From Sandaracinobacteroides sayramensis (GTDB lineage Bacteria; Pseudomonadota; Alphaproteobacteria; Sphingomonadales; Sphingomonadaceae), in contig NZ_JAKLSQ010000004.1 in the NCBI RefSeq assembly GCF_022014495.1, positions 1-63,503 of the forward strand: a stretch of 63,503 nt of DNA, written 5' to 3'. Position 1 is the first letter of the stretch. Every line of letters begins with the position of its first letter. Positions 1-9,178 of the stretch are shown piece by piece. The translations under genes were made by a program, and so were the position numbers. The notes beneath the pieces were generated by a model, which saw nothing but the letters and a program-made list of their open reading frames with translations, made no database searches and had not been told where the DNA came from.

Positions 1-45
1 GTGCAGGGGCGTCACGCCCCTGCTGGGTCCAGGGCGAAGCCCTGG
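1..45. repeat. Two-hairpin intergenic repeat, copy A
   Basis: Two adjacent perfect hairpins. The first has arms GCAGGGGCG and CGCCCCTGC around a TCA loop (3-23). The second has arms CCAGGGC and GCCCTGG around a GAA loop (29-45). The same arrangement, with different but still complementary arm bases, recurs twice near 25,757-25,943. It lies just past the stop of the minus-strand TPR gene and could act as its transcription end, but no T-run is visible. It touches the window edge, so it may be longer. Confidence 0.6.
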
Positions 46-76
46 CCGCCGGAGGCAAGCCACCAGACGCAAAAGC

Positions 77-829
77 CTAATCCGGGTTCGCCGCCAGCGC
101 CTGTTTTGCCAGAGTGGCGGCTTGCGTGCCTTCGGCCTTTGCGGCCTGCTGCCAATGAGCGCGGGCGGCGGCCGTGTCGCCGGAGGTGCCGGCTATGTTG
201 CCTTGCTCGAAGAGGATGTCCGCGTCCGTCGGGGCCAGTTCGGCGGCGCGGGCTATGTCGGCCTGCGCGCGGGGCAGGTCTTGTGCTCGGCGGGCGAGGG
301 CGGCGGAGAGGAGCCAGGCGGTCGCGTCCTTGCCGTTCCGCTTCAGCGCCTGGTCGAGGTCGGCCCGGGCGGATTTCAGGTCGGCGAGTTCGGTGTGGGC
401 GCGGGCGCGGTCGACGAGAAGCTCGGCGCTGCGCTGCGGCGCGAATTCGCCGGCGGCGATCAGGCCGGAGCCGAAGTGCGAAACGGCGCCCTTCGCGTCC
501 CCGGCCAGAAGCGCGGCGTTGCCGGCCTGCCCCCAGAAATCGGCCGCCATCGGGCTTTTCTGCGCCTCGGCCGCCTCAGCCGCCTTCACCAGCGTCTGCG
601 CGGCGGCGGCGTTGTTGCCCTGGCGGAGCTGAGCCAGCGCGAGGCAGTGGCGGGCCGGCAGGCCGCCGCCCAGCGCCTGCCATTCGGTGGCGAACTCCTC
701 CACCTTCTTTGCGTCCGCCTCGATGGCGCGGATGCAGCCGTCGTAGCGCTTCGGGTCGAGCGAGGGGTCGTAGGTCTCCTGCGCCAGCGCGGGGGCGGCG
801 GCGAGCAGGAGGATCAGAGCGAGGCGCAT
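77..829 (-). CDS. Secreted tetratricopeptide-repeat protein
   Basis: The product is 250 residues. It opens with a clear signal peptide (MRLALILLLAAAPALAQ), so it should be periplasmic. The rest is helical and alanine-rich, with TPR-like pairs in roughly residues 75-245 (a run ending in LAPTDADILFEQGNI is typical). Start 829 was chosen because the signal peptide begins there and the ATG shares one base with the TGA of the upstream hydrolase, which suggests translational coupling. TPR domains mediate protein contacts; the partner is unknown. No enzyme motif is visible. Confidence 0.85.
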   Translation of the reverse strand: MRLALILLLAAAPALAQETYDPSLDPKRYDGCIRAIEADAKKVEEFATEWQALGGGLPARHCLALAQLRQGNNAAAAQTLVKAAEAAEAQKSPMAADFWGQAGNAALLAGDAKGAVSHFGSGLIAAGEFAPQRSAELLVDRARAHTELADLKSARADLDQALKRNGKDATAWLLSAALARRAQDLPRAQADIARAAELAPTDADILFEQGNIAGTSGDTAAARAHWQQAAKAEGTQAATLAKQALAANPD

Positions 830-1566
830 CAGGCGAGGCTTTCGAGCGTCCGTTCGAGAAGCGCGAGGTCGGACGGGGAGGAGAGGCGGTGGTCGCCCCC
901 TTTCACCAAAGTCAGCTGAACGTCGGTTGAGCGAAGCTGCGCCATCAGTTGCTGCGAGACGGCCCATGGCACGTCCGGGTCGGCCTCGCCGTGCAGCAGG
1001 CGGACGGGCATGTCGAGCGGGATCGGCTGCTGCAGGAGCGTGGCGGTCTGCGCGTCTTCGATCAACGCGCGGCTGTAGCGGTAGGGGCTGTCGGCATAGG
1101 CCGAGGGGCGGGTGGTGAAGCCCTGGTGCGCGAGCCGCTCCACGTCCTCGGCGCTGAGCGAAAGGCCCCAGCGGGTGAAGTCGGGCGCGGCGGCGATTCC
1201 GACTAGGGCCTGGATTCGCGCCGGGTCGGCGAGCGCCAGATGCAGCATGATCCAGCCGCCCATGGAGGAGCCGATGGGGATCAGCCTGCCGGGCGCCAGC
1301 GCGTCGGCGATGGCTTTCGCGTCGGCGGCCCAGCGGCGGATGCAGCCATCGTCGAACTGTCCCTCGGAGCGGCCGCAGCCGGAATAGTCGAGGAGCAGGC
1401 ACTGGCGGCCGGTTTTCGCCGCCCAGCCGAGGAGGTGCTCCGCCTTGGTGCCGGACATGTCCGACATATAGCCGGGCAGGAACAGGAGCGTCGGGCCGGC
1501 GCCGGGCTGGAGGCGGGCGGCGAGGCGGACTCCGTCGCCCCGGTCGATCATCTGGATTTCGGCCAT
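829..1566 (-). CDS. Alpha/beta hydrolase, ABHD10-like
   Basis: The 245-residue protein has an alpha/beta-hydrolase fold. Visible features are the oxyanion-region motif FLPGYMSDMSGTKA, the DYSGCGRSEG loop, the nucleophile elbow GSSMGG (serine near residue 98), a likely acid in HGEADPDVP and the catalytic histidine in GGDHRLS. The overall pattern closely follows mitochondrial ABHD10, an acyl-protein thioesterase / acyl-glucuronide esterase, so a thioesterase or esterase activity on small or protein-bound acyl groups is inferred. No signal peptide is present, so it is cytoplasmic. It is divergent from recQ and followed with a one-base overlap by the TPR gene. Confidence 0.88.
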   Translation of the reverse strand: MAEIQMIDRGDGVRLAARLQPGAGPTLLFLPGYMSDMSGTKAEHLLGWAAKTGRQCLLLDYSGCGRSEGQFDDGCIRRWAADAKAIADALAPGRLIPIGSSMGGWIMLHLALADPARIQALVGIAAAPDFTRWGLSLSAEDVERLAHQGFTTRPSAYADSPYRYSRALIEDAQTATLLQQPIPLDMPVRLLHGEADPDVPWAVSQQLMAQLRSTDVQLTLVKGGDHRLSSPSDLALLERTLESLA

Positions 1567-1620
1567 ACCCTGCCTTTAGGCGGCTTGAACCCGAGGCGAA
1601 AGCCGGCGAACAACGCGGCC

Positions 1621-3408
1621 ATGATTCGCGACCCCCTCGATACGCTCCGCCATGTATTCGGCTTCGAGGGGTTTCGCGGCGTGCAGGCTCAGGTCGTCGA
1701 CGATGTGATGGCCGGGCGCGACGTGGCGCTGGTGATGCCGACGGGGGCGGGCAAGTCGCTCTGCTACCAGATACCGGCGATCTGCCGGCCGGGGTGCGGC
1801 ATCGTCGTCTCGCCGCTGATCGCGCTGATGGCGGACCAGGTGCGGGCGCTGGAAGTGGCGGGCGTGCGGGCGGCGGCGCTGAACAGCCAGTCGGGCGATG
1901 CGATGGAGACGATGCGGGCCTTCCGCGCCGGCGAGCTGGACCTGCTGTATGTCGCGCCCGAGCGGGCGGCGATGGAGGGGTTCCGCAATCTGGTGACGCA
2001 GGCGCCGGTCAGCCTCGTCGCCATCGACGAGGCGCATTGCGTCAGCCAGTGGGGGCATGATTTCCGCCCCGACTATCGCCGGCTGAAGGCGCTGGCCGAC
2101 CTGCTGCCGGGCGTGCCCCGGCTGGCGCTGACCGCGACCGCCGACGCCATGACCCGCGCCGACATCTGCGAGCAATTGGGGATTTCCGCCGAGCGGCTGC
2201 TGGTGGCGGGCTTCGACCGGCCGAACATCCAGTATCGCGCCGAGGCGAAAAGGCGGCCCGCCGAGCAGTTGGTGCAGTTCGTGCGGGCGCAGGGGGCGGC
2301 GGCCGGGGTGGTCTACTGCCAGACGCGCAAGGGGGCCGAGCAGGCGGCGGAGAGTCTGGCGGCGCACGGGTTGCCGGCGCGGGTCTATCACGCCGGGCTT
2401 TCGGCGGACGAGCGGGCGGCTTCCCAGCGCTGGTTCCAGCGGGCCGAGCATGGAGTGATGTGCGCGACCGTCGCCTTCGGCATGGGGATCGACAAGCCGG
2501 ACATCCGCTTCGTGGCGCATATGGGGCTGCCGAAGTCGATCGAGGCCTATTATCAGGAAACCGGCCGCGCCGGGCGCGACGGGGCGCCGGCAACCGCCAT
2601 GCTGTTCTGGGGGCCGCAGGATGTGACTCTGGCCCGCCAGCGGATCGAGGATGGCGAGGCGGACGACGCGCGCAAGGCGCATGAGCTGGCGATGCTGCGC
2701 AAGCTGGCGCAATGGGCGGAGACGCTGGGCTGCCGGCGGGTGCCGCTGCTGAAGCATTTCGGCGAGCCGGATCCGAAGCCCTGCGGCAATTGCGACAATT
2801 GCCTGGAAGCGCCGGAAACGCTGGACGTGACGGAAGCGGCGCGCAAGCTGCTCTCCGCCGTCTATCGCACCGGGCAGATGTTCGGGCTGAAGCATGTGGC
2901 GAATGTGCTGCGCGGCGAGGCCGACGAGAAGGTGGAGCGGTTCGGCCACGACCGGCTGCCGCTGTTCGGGATCGGCTCCGACCTGACGGAGGCGCAGTGG
3001 CTGCGGCTGGGGCGGGTTCTGGAAGCGGCAGGCGCGCTGGAGCGGGAGGCGGAGCATGGCGGCCTGCGGCTGGCCGGGCCGGCGCGGGAGATGCTGAAGG
3101 GCGAGGTTCCGGTCGCCGTGCGCAAGGACGACTGGGCGCCCGAGCGCCGCCGGCGGCGGACCGAGCGGGTGGTGGCGGAGATGGGCGAAGCCGACGCCGG
3201 CCTGTTCGAGGCGCTGCGCGCCTGGCGGCGGGCGAAGGCCGAGGAGATGGACGTGCCGGCCTTCGTGGTGCTGCACGACAGCGCGCTGAAGGCGATCGCC
3301 TCGGTTCGCCCCTCCAGCCGGACGATGCTGGCCGGCGTTCCCGGAATCGGCGACGCCAAGCTGAGCCGCTTCGGCGACGAACTGCTGGCCGTGGTGGCGG
3401 CGGGCTGA
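1621..3408 (+). CDS. recQ: ATP-dependent DNA helicase RecQ
   Basis: This 595-residue protein is a 3'-5' DNA helicase acting in recombination and stalled-fork repair. Visible elements in order: Walker A PTGAGKS (about residue 40), DEAH box in IDEAHCVSQWGHDFRPDY (about 135), helicase motifs IV-VI including ETGRAGRDG, the RecQ zinc-binding cysteines in the region ending CGNCDNC (about 380-395), a winged-helix region, and a C-terminal HRDC domain (about 515-595). ATG 1621 starts directly at the conserved helicase N-terminus, although the frame is open further upstream across the divergent hydrolase. Length is normal for the family. Confidence 0.97.
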   Translation: MIRDPLDTLRHVFGFEGFRGVQAQVVDDVMAGRDVALVMPTGAGKSLCYQIPAICRPGCGIVVSPLIALMADQVRALEVAGVRAAALNSQSGDAMETMRAFRAGELDLLYVAPERAAMEGFRNLVTQAPVSLVAIDEAHCVSQWGHDFRPDYRRLKALADLLPGVPRLALTATADAMTRADICEQLGISAERLLVAGFDRPNIQYRAEAKRRPAEQLVQFVRAQGAAAGVVYCQTRKGAEQAAESLAAHGLPARVYHAGLSADERAASQRWFQRAEHGVMCATVAFGMGIDKPDIRFVAHMGLPKSIEAYYQETGRAGRDGAPATAMLFWGPQDVTLARQRIEDGEADDARKAHELAMLRKLAQWAETLGCRRVPLLKHFGEPDPKPCGNCDNCLEAPETLDVTEAARKLLSAVYRTGQMFGLKHVANVLRGEADEKVERFGHDRLPLFGIGSDLTEAQWLRLGRVLEAAGALEREAEHGGLRLAGPAREMLKGEVPVAVRKDDWAPERRRRRTERVVAEMGEADAGLFEALRAWRRAKAEEMDVPAFVVLHDSALKAIASVRPSSRTMLAGVPGIGDAKLSRFGDELLAVVAAG

Positions 3409-3468
3409 AAAATGTGAAGCTCCTGTTCAGCTTGGCGGGTGCAAGCTGGAGGCGAAAGGAGAAAAGCG

Positions 3469-3765
3469 ATGCGCATGTTTCTGGTTGCCCTGACCGGGGC
3501 GGTGATGGCCGTGGCGCCGACAGCGCCCCTCGTCGCCAAATCCAAGAACAAGACCCAATGGGTTTACGACGGCCGTGCCTATGAGAGCTATGAAGCCTGC
3601 AAGCGCGCCAAGGACAAGAGCCGCGACCGGGCGGCGATCGTCGGCGCGGCGAGTGCGGGCACGGTGGCGGCGATCGCCGGCGGGAACCTGGGCGAAACGG
3701 CGCTGGTGGCCGGCGCCGGGGCGCTGACCGGGGCCGTGATCGGGAAGAACGCCAAGAAGTGCTGA
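3469..3765 (+). CDS. Small secreted glycine-zipper-like protein
   Basis: The 98-residue product starts with a signal peptide (MRMFLVALTGAVMAVAP...), followed by a polar segment (SKNKTQWVYDGRAYESYEAC) and a Gly/Ala-rich C-terminal half resembling a glycine zipper that could insert in or lie on a membrane. A strong AAGGAG ribosome-binding site ends eight bases before ATG 3469, which decides the start. It is followed by a terminator at 3806-3841. The function is unknown; an envelope-associated role is inferred from the export signal and zipper. Confidence 0.8.
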   Translation: MRMFLVALTGAVMAVAPTAPLVAKSKNKTQWVYDGRAYESYEACKRAKDKSRDRAAIVGAASAGTVAAIAGGNLGETALVAGAGALTGAVIGKNAKKC

Positions 3766-3805
3766 TGGTTGGGGCATGCTGCTTTGAGGTTTGCGTTTGC
3801 GGCAC

Positions 3806-3841
3806 GCCCCTACCCCTCCCCTAAAGGGTCGGGGCTTTTTT
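3806..3841 (+). terminator. Rho-independent terminator
   Basis: GCCCC (3806-3810) pairs with GGGGC (3831-3835), with CCC/GGG pairing inside, and is followed directly by six T's. It sits 40 bases after the stop of the small secreted protein gene, on its strand. Confidence 0.7.
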
Positions 3842-4076
3842 GGTGATTATGCAGTTTGCAAACCAACGGCAATTGTGCGGTCGCCGACCTGACAACGGAC
3901 ATTTCCAACAGCCGTCACCCCGGGCTTGACCCGGGGTCCCGCTGTCTTCCTCAAGTGCTGCGCTGGCGGAAAAGCTGGACCCCGGGTCAAGCCCGGGGTG
4001 ACGAGGGAGTGGCATAGCCACCGCTTCCCAGTCGAACCGCCGTTCGCTGCATGGGTTCGCAAACAGCACAATCACC
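3842..4076. repeat. Possible MITE-like element with imperfect terminal inverted repeats
   Basis: The 23-base ends 3842-3864 and 4054-4076 are inverted copies matching at 20 of 23 positions. They enclose the dispersed palindrome at 3913-4003. The stretch fills the 317-base gap between the small secreted protein gene and cobT and contains no gene. Whether the outer repeats belong to a mobile element or are chance symmetry cannot be decided from one copy. Confidence 0.4.
3913..4003. repeat. Dispersed palindromic repeat, copy 1 of 6
   Basis: The left arm begins CGTCACCCCGGGCTTGACCC and the right arm is its mirror, ending GGGGTGACG, around a variable centre of about 35 bases. Five further copies occur at 8724, 15521, 22689, 42763 and 63374. 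It lies between a plus-strand gene and the 3' end of cobT. Confidence 0.9.
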
Positions 4077-4082
4077 TTTTTT

Positions 4083-5927
4083 TCAGGGCTTGCTTTTGCC
4101 TTCGTCGAACAGGCCGGCCAGTTGGTCGACCATGGCTCCGCCCAGTTGCTCGGCGTCCATGATGGTGACGGCTCGGCGGTAGTAGCGGGTCACGTCGTGG
4201 CCGATGCCGATGGCGATCAGCTCCACCGGGCTCTTCTGCTCGATCCAGCCGATCACCTGCCGCAGGTGGCGTTCCAGATAATTGCCGCTATTGACGGAGA
4301 GCGTGCTGTCGTCGACCGGCGCGCCGTCCGAGATGACCATCAGGATTCGGCGATCCTCGGTGCGGGCGATCAGCCGGCTGTGCGCCCATAGCAGCGCCTC
4401 GCCGTCGATATTCTCCTTCAGCAGCCCCTCGCGCATCATCAGCCCGAGGTTGCGGCGCGCCCGGCGCCAGGGGGCGTCGGCCTGCTTGTAGACGATGTGG
4501 CGCAGGTCGTTCAGGCGGCCGGGCTTCGGCGGGCGGCCCTTCGCCAGCCATTTCTCGCGGCTTTGCCCGCCCTTCCAGGCGCGGGTGGTGAAGCCGAGGA
4601 TTTCGGTCTTCACGCCGCAACGCTCCAGCGTGCGGGCCATGATGTCGGCGGAAATGGCGGCGATGGAGATGGGGCGGCCGCGCATCGAGCCGGAATTGTC
4701 GATCAGCAGCGTCACCACCGTGTCGCGGAAGTCGGTGTCGCGCTCCACCTTGTAGCTGAGCGCATGCTCCGGCTGGACGATGACGCGGGTGAGGCGCGCC
4801 GGGTCGAGCAGGCCTTCCTCCTGGTCGAAATCCCAGCTTCGGTTCTGCTGCGCCATCAGCCGGCGCTGCAGGCGGTTGGCGAGCTTCGTCACCGCCCCTT
4901 GCAGGCTGATCAACTGCTGGTCGAGATAGCCGCGCAGCCGCGTCAGTTCCTCGGCGTCGCACAGTTCCTCGGCGGTGACGACCTCGTCATATTCCAGCGT
5001 GTAGGCGCGGTAGGCGAAATCCGGCGGCAGCTTCGCATCCGGCAGGTTCGGGCGCCAGGGCATCATCCCCTCGTCGCCCTCCTCGCCCGGCTCGGCGTCG
5101 GCGGACAGGTCGCTGTCCACCTCCACCTCGCTGCTTTCGCCCTCCTCGCCGTCGCCCTGCTGCTCTTCCGAGCGGCCCTCGACCGCCTGCTGGGCAGCTT
5201 GCGACTCGGCGGAATCCTCGCCCTCCTCGTCGCCCTGGCTTTCGTCTTCCTCTTCCTGCTGCTCGTCCGCCTGCTCTTCTTCCTCGGGTGCGTCGGGGTC
5301 GTCGGCGAGGCCGAGGTCGTGCAGCACGCGCTTGAAGGCCTCGGCGAAGCGGGCCTGATCGCCGGCGGTTTCGAGGAGATCGTCGAGATGGGCGCCGGCC
5401 GATTCCTCCAGCCGGCCGCGCACCATGTCGACGGCGTTGCGGGCGCTTTCGGGGATCGCCTCCCCCGTCAGCCTTTCGCGCACGACGAGGCCGATCGCGG
5501 TCGCCATCGGCACTTCGTCCGGCGTGTGGGCGCGGGCGATGGGGTCGGTCTTCATGCGGGTGTCGAGCATGCGGCGGAGATTCTGCGCCACGCCGGCCAT
5601 TTCGCGGCCGCCGATCGCCTCGATCCGGGCCTGCTCGGCGGCGTTCAGCATTTCGCGCGGCAGGCCGGGGGCCACTTCCACCCGCGCGTGGGCGCGCGGA
5701 TCGTGCAGGCGGGTGCGAAGGGCGAAGCTGTCGGCCCAGCCGCGCGCTTCCGCGGCCTGTTCCGGCGTCAGCTTGCGGGACGGCTGTGGAATCCGCGCCT
5801 GATCGCCATGGCAGGCCGGACGGTCGGCGGTGTAGCTCAGCTCGAACTCGGGCCGGCGGCCGAGCGCGCGCATTCCGGCGGCGAGCGCCTGGCGGAAGTC
5901 TTCCAGCGGGTTGGGTTCTTGCGGCAT
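4083..5927 (-). CDS. cobT: Cobaltochelatase-type subunit CobT
   Basis: The 614-residue protein is the VWA-domain partner of the AAA+ protein CobS. With CobN these two form the aerobic cobaltochelatase that inserts cobalt into hydrogenobyrinate diamide. Features: an N-terminal helical region, a very acidic linker rich in E, D, Q and S (about residues 210-285), and a C-terminal VWA domain with the MIDAS motif DNSGSMRG near residue 408, followed by [14 protein letters not shown]. cobS lies about 7 kb away on the other strand (13,097). No cobN or other cobalamin genes are in the window, so a cobalamin role here is inferred from family only. Confidence 0.93.
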   Translation of the reverse strand: MPQEPNPLEDFRQALAAGMRALGRRPEFELSYTADRPACHGDQARIPQPSRKLTPEQAAEARGWADSFALRTRLHDPRAHARVEVAPGLPREMLNAAEQARIEAIGGREMAGVAQNLRRMLDTRMKTDPIARAHTPDEVPMATAIGLVVRERLTGEAIPESARNAVDMVRGRLEESAGAHLDDLLETAGDQARFAEAFKRVLHDLGLADDPDAPEEEEQADEQQEEEDESQGDEEGEDSAESQAAQQAVEGRSEEQQGDGEEGESSEVEVDSDLSADAEPGEEGDEGMMPWRPNLPDAKLPPDFAYRAYTLEYDEVVTAEELCDAEELTRLRGYLDQQLISLQGAVTKLANRLQRRLMAQQNRSWDFDQEEGLLDPARLTRVIVQPEHALSYKVERDTDFRDTVVTLLIDNSGSMRGRPISIAAISADIMARTLERCGVKTEILGFTTRAWKGGQSREKWLAKGRPPKPGRLNDLRHIVYKQADAPWRRARRNLGLMMREGLLKENIDGEALLWAHSRLIARTEDRRILMVISDGAPVDDSTLSVNSGNYLERHLRQVIGWIEQKSPVELIAIGIGHDVTRYYRRAVTIMDAEQLGGAMVDQLAGLFDEGKSKP

Positions 5928-5998
5928 CGCCGCCGGTCTAGCCCAAGCCGGCGGCGGCTTGAACCCTGCGAAATGCGGTTTGGCCGATCAGCGGCAGG

Positions 5999-6208
5999 TC
6001 ACCGGGCAGGCACATGCCCCAGAAGCCATGCCCCGGCGAGCGCCACCACGGCCAGCAGCAGGCCGATCGCCAGCACATAGCGCATGGCGCCAAGCTCTAT
6101 GCCGCCGCGCACGCGCACCGACTGCGGGTCGTTGTCGGTGTGGCCGACGCCTTCCTCTTCCGTGCCGGGCTTCGGCGCCAGCGGGTGGACATTGCGTGGG
6201 TCTGTCAT
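5999..6208 (-). CDS. Small single-span membrane protein
   Basis: The predicted 69-residue product has a polar N-terminal half and one hydrophobic segment near the C-terminus (YVLAIGLLLAVVALAGAWLL) followed by a short tail. It lies 71 bases upstream of cobT on the same strand and diverges from the penicillin acylase gene. No strong ribosome-binding site is seen, so the start is tentative. The function is unknown. Confidence 0.6.
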   Translation of the reverse strand: MTDPRNVHPLAPKPGTEEEGVGHTDNDPQSVRVRGGIELGAMRYVLAIGLLLAVVALAGAWLLGHVPAR

Positions 6209-6292
6209 GCTGGCAAAAACCGCAGTCGAGCCGGATTGTTCCCCAGCCGCCGCCGCGCTAGCCATGGCTTGCGGAAAAAGGGGGAGGTTCGG

Positions 6293-8740
6293 ATGGCGAA
6301 GCGGTCGTTCGTGGGGCGCGTCTTCTTCTGGCTGATGTGGCTGCTGGGCATCCTGCTGCTGGCGGCGCTGCTGCTGGCGGGCTGGTTCTGGTGGCGGATG
6401 GAAGGCTCCGTGCCGAAACTGGAGGGCGAGGTGGCCATGCCCGGCCTTTCCGCGCCGGTTTCGGTGGAGCGCGATTCGCTGGGAACGGCGACGGTGACGG
6501 GCGAGACGCGGGCGGATGTGGCGCGGGCGCTCGGCTATCTGCACGCGCAGGACCGCTACTTCCGCATGGACATGCAGCGGCGGATGGCCGCCGGCGAACT
6601 GGCGGCGCTGGCCGGAGAGCCGATGGCCGACATCGACCGGCGGATCCGCCCGCACCGATTCCGCGCCCGGGCACGGGCGGCCGTCGACTCCATGCCGCCG
6701 GGCGAGCGCGCCTTGCTGGACGCCTATGTGGCGGGGGTGAACCAGGGGCTTTCCGAGCTTCGCGCCCAGCCGTTCGAATATCTGCTGCTGCGTGGCGAAG
6801 CCGCGCCCTGGCGGCCGGAAGACACGATGCTGTCGGTGATGGCCATGTATCTGAACCTGCAGCCGGCCACGCCGCAGCGGGAGCTGGACCGGGCGCGGGC
6901 GGCGAAGGCGCTGGGGGCGGAAATGTCCGCCTTCCTCTATCCGGTGACGACAGAGCTGGACGCGCCGCTGGACGGGTCCAGCTTGCCCGAGCCGCCGATA
7001 CCCTCGGGAATTGCGCCCATGCGCGTGGCGCCCGTTCCGGACGCGCCGGGTGTGCCCGTTCCGGATGACGTGCGCATCGCCGAGGCGGTCGGCTCCAACA
7101 ACTGGGCGGTGGGCGGGGCGCTGACGGCGAGCGGCGCGGCGCTGGTCGCCAACGACATGCATCTGGGGCTGGACGTGCCCTCCATCTGGTATCGGGCGCG
7201 GCTGGTGGTGAAGCCGGCCGCCGGCAGCGCCGAAGCGCCGATGGACGCGACCGGGGTGACGCTCCCCGGCACGCCCTTCCTGGTCGCCGGCTCCAACGGC
7301 CGGATCGCCTGGGGCTTCACCAACAGCTATATCGACACCTCGGACGCGGTGGTGGTGGAGTGGGTGGACGCCAAGGCCGGCAGCTATCGCACGCCGGCCG
7401 GGGTGGCGACGGTGAAGCGGGTGGACGAACGGCTGTGCGTCAAGTCCGACTGCGAGACTTTCCCGGTGCGCGAGACCGTCTGGGGGCCGATCGTCGCCAG
7501 GGATGCCTTCGGCCGCGACATCGCCATGCGCTGGACCGCGCATGAGCCGGACGCGATCCGGCTGGCCGCCGCGCTGGAGCTGGAGCGGGCGCAAAGCGTG
7601 GCGCAAGGGCTGGAGATCGCCCATCGCTCGGGCATTCCGCAGCAGAATTTCACCGTGGGCGATACCGCCGGGAACATCGCCTGGACGATCATCGGCCGGG
7701 TGCCGAGGCGGGTGGGCTTCGACGGGCAGGAGGCGGTGAGCTTCGCCGACGGCAGCCGGCGCTGGGACGGCTATCTGACTCCGGCCGAGACTCCGACCGT
7801 GCTGAACCCGGCGGACGGGCGGATATGGACCGCCAATTCCCGCGTGGTGGGCGGCGAGGGATTCCGCAAGCTGGGGGATGGCGGCTATGATGCGGCGGCG
7901 CGCGCCGGGCGCATCCAGGAGCTGCTGCTGGCGCGGCAGCGCTTCGCGCCGGCGGATTTCCTGGCGATCCAGCTGGACGACACGGCGACCCGCAACCGCT
8001 TCTGGCAGCAGCTGATGCTGGCCGAACTGCAAAAGCGCGACGATCCGCGGCTGAAGGCGATGCTGGCGCCGGTGACGAACTGGGGCGAGCGGGCGCTACC
8101 CGCTTCGGTCGGCTACCGGCTGGTGGACCGCTTCCGCAAGGAGGTGGTGGACGGGCTTTACGAAGGCTGGGTCGGCGCGCCGGAGAAGAATATGATGCGG
8201 CGCAACTATGTCGCCTCGCAGGCGGAGGGGCCGGCGCGGCGGCTGATGCGCGAGCGGCCGGCGGCGCTGCTGCCCAAAGGCTTCGGAAGCTGGGACGCCT
8301 ATCTCGACCATGTGCTGCAGGCGGTGGCGGAGGATGTGGATCTGCAAGCGGGCGGCGATGTGGGGCGCTACAGCTGGGGCGGAGTGGCGAAGGCCGGGAT
8401 TTCGCATCCGCTGGCCCGCGCCATCGCGCCGCTCGCCTGGGTGACGAACCCGAAGGAGGTGGCGGTGCCCGGCGACCGGCCGACGGTGCGGGCCTCCGCG
8501 CCGGGATTCGGCGCTTCGGAGCGTTTCGCGGTTTCGCCGGGGCGGGAAGCCGAAGGCCTGTTCCACATGCCCGGCGGGCAGGCGGGGAGCCCGCGCACGC
8601 CCTATTATCTGGCCGGGCATGAGGTTTGGGTGCAAGGGCAGCCGACGCCCTTCCTGCCGGGCGCGGCGAAGTGGCGGCTGGAGATGCGGCCGGCGGGTCA
8701 GGCCGGGGAATCCCGTTACCCCTCGTCACCCCGGGCTTGA
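6293..8740 (+). CDS. Penicillin acylase family protein, membrane-anchored
   Basis: The 815-residue precursor belongs to the N-terminal-nucleophile hydrolases that cleave amides such as acyl-homoserine lactones or beta-lactam side chains. A hydrophobic anchor spans about residues 7-32. The autocatalytic site is in VGSNNWAVGG, where Ser268 would become the N-terminus of the beta chain; NDMHLGL and PGTPFLVAGSNGRIAWGFTN are also typical. The true substrate cannot be told. The last codons (SSPRA, stop) and the stop itself lie inside a dispersed palindrome starting at 8724, so the C-terminus has probably been altered by that repeat. Start 6293 follows a GGGGGAGG site. Confidence 0.92.
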   Translation: MAKRSFVGRVFFWLMWLLGILLLAALLLAGWFWWRMEGSVPKLEGEVAMPGLSAPVSVERDSLGTATVTGETRADVARALGYLHAQDRYFRMDMQRRMAAGELAALAGEPMADIDRRIRPHRFRARARAAVDSMPPGERALLDAYVAGVNQGLSELRAQPFEYLLLRGEAAPWRPEDTMLSVMAMYLNLQPATPQRELDRARAAKALGAEMSAFLYPVTTELDAPLDGSSLPEPPIPSGIAPMRVAPVPDAPGVPVPDDVRIAEAVGSNNWAVGGALTASGAALVANDMHLGLDVPSIWYRARLVVKPAAGSAEAPMDATGVTLPGTPFLVAGSNGRIAWGFTNSYIDTSDAVVVEWVDAKAGSYRTPAGVATVKRVDERLCVKSDCETFPVRETVWGPIVARDAFGRDIAMRWTAHEPDAIRLAAALELERAQSVAQGLEIAHRSGIPQQNFTVGDTAGNIAWTIIGRVPRRVGFDGQEAVSFADGSRRWDGYLTPAETPTVLNPADGRIWTANSRVVGGEGFRKLGDGGYDAAARAGRIQELLLARQRFAPADFLAIQLDDTATRNRFWQQLMLAELQKRDDPRLKAMLAPVTNWGERALPASVGYRLVDRFRKEVVDGLYEGWVGAPEKNMMRRNYVASQAEGPARRLMRERPAALLPKGFGSWDAYLDHVLQAVAEDVDLQAGGDVGRYSWGGVAKAGISHPLARAIAPLAWVTNPKEVAVPGDRPTVRASAPGFGASERFAVSPGREAEGLFHMPGGQAGSPRTPYYLAGHEVWVQGQPTPFLPGAAKWRLEMRPAGQAGESRYPSSPRA

Positions 8741-8806
8741 CCCGGGGTCCCGCTTCTTGCCCTCGCCGGACGGAAAGCTGGACCCCGGGTCAAGCCCGGG
8801 GTGACG
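8724..8806. repeat. Dispersed palindromic repeat, copy 2 of 6
   Basis: The same mirrored arms as copy 1 enclose a shorter centre. The left arm overlaps the end of the penicillin acylase gene and supplies its stop codon (TGA 8738-8740). Confidence 0.9.
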
Positions 8807-8846
8807 AAAATATATTGCATTACATCTGACCCAGGCCGGCGGCGCG

Positions 8847-9116
8847 TCAGGACTCCGGCGTGCTGGCCTTGATGGCGAGGGCGTGGACGCGCTCTTCCAG
8901 CAGGTCGGCGAGCGCGCGGTTGACGGCGCGCTGGCATTCCACCCGGCTCAGGCCGGCGAAGCGCGCCGAGACGATCTCCACGGTGAAATGGCTTTCGCCG
9001 CGCGGGTCGTGGCCGGCGTGGCCGGCGTGTTTCCGGCTGTCGTCGGTGACTTCCAGATGCGTGGGCTGGAAATTCTCGCGCAGGCGGCGTTCGATTTCCA
9101 TCTTCACTTCACCCAT
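8847..9116 (-). CDS. bolA: BolA family protein
   Basis: The 89-residue protein has the BolA fold sequence pattern: an N-terminal helix (MEIERRLRENF), the LEVTDDSRKHAGHAGH loop that can ligate an Fe-S cluster with glutaredoxin, and FVEIVSA-like strands leading to RAVNRALADLL. BolA proteins act with monothiol glutaredoxins in iron regulation and Fe-S trafficking. A GGGAGG site precedes ATG 9116. The gene diverges from the J-domain gene; bolA next to a J-domain gene and cobST is a recurring alphaproteobacterial arrangement. Confidence 0.93.
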   Translation of the reverse strand: MGEVKMEIERRLRENFQPTHLEVTDDSRKHAGHAGHDPRGESHFTVEIVSARFAGLSRVECQRAVNRALADLLEERVHALAIKASTPES

Positions 9117-9178
9117 GAAAGCCTCCCGTTTTGCGAGCCTCGCCCCTATATGCCCGCTTTTGGCTGGAAGGAATGGGC

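Noticed and set aside
1576-3276. A 566-codon open frame opposite recQ
   Set aside because: Antisense shadow of a well-supported helicase gene with low-complexity residues.
3913-4003. A CRISPR array, considered because of the repeated arms
   Set aside because: The repeats are inverted, scattered over 60 kb and not regularly spaced, and no cas genes are present.
3821-4075. Small frames across the palindrome at 3,913-4,003 and similar ones at other copies
   Set aside because: They recur wherever the palindrome occurs because of its base composition, not because of a protein.
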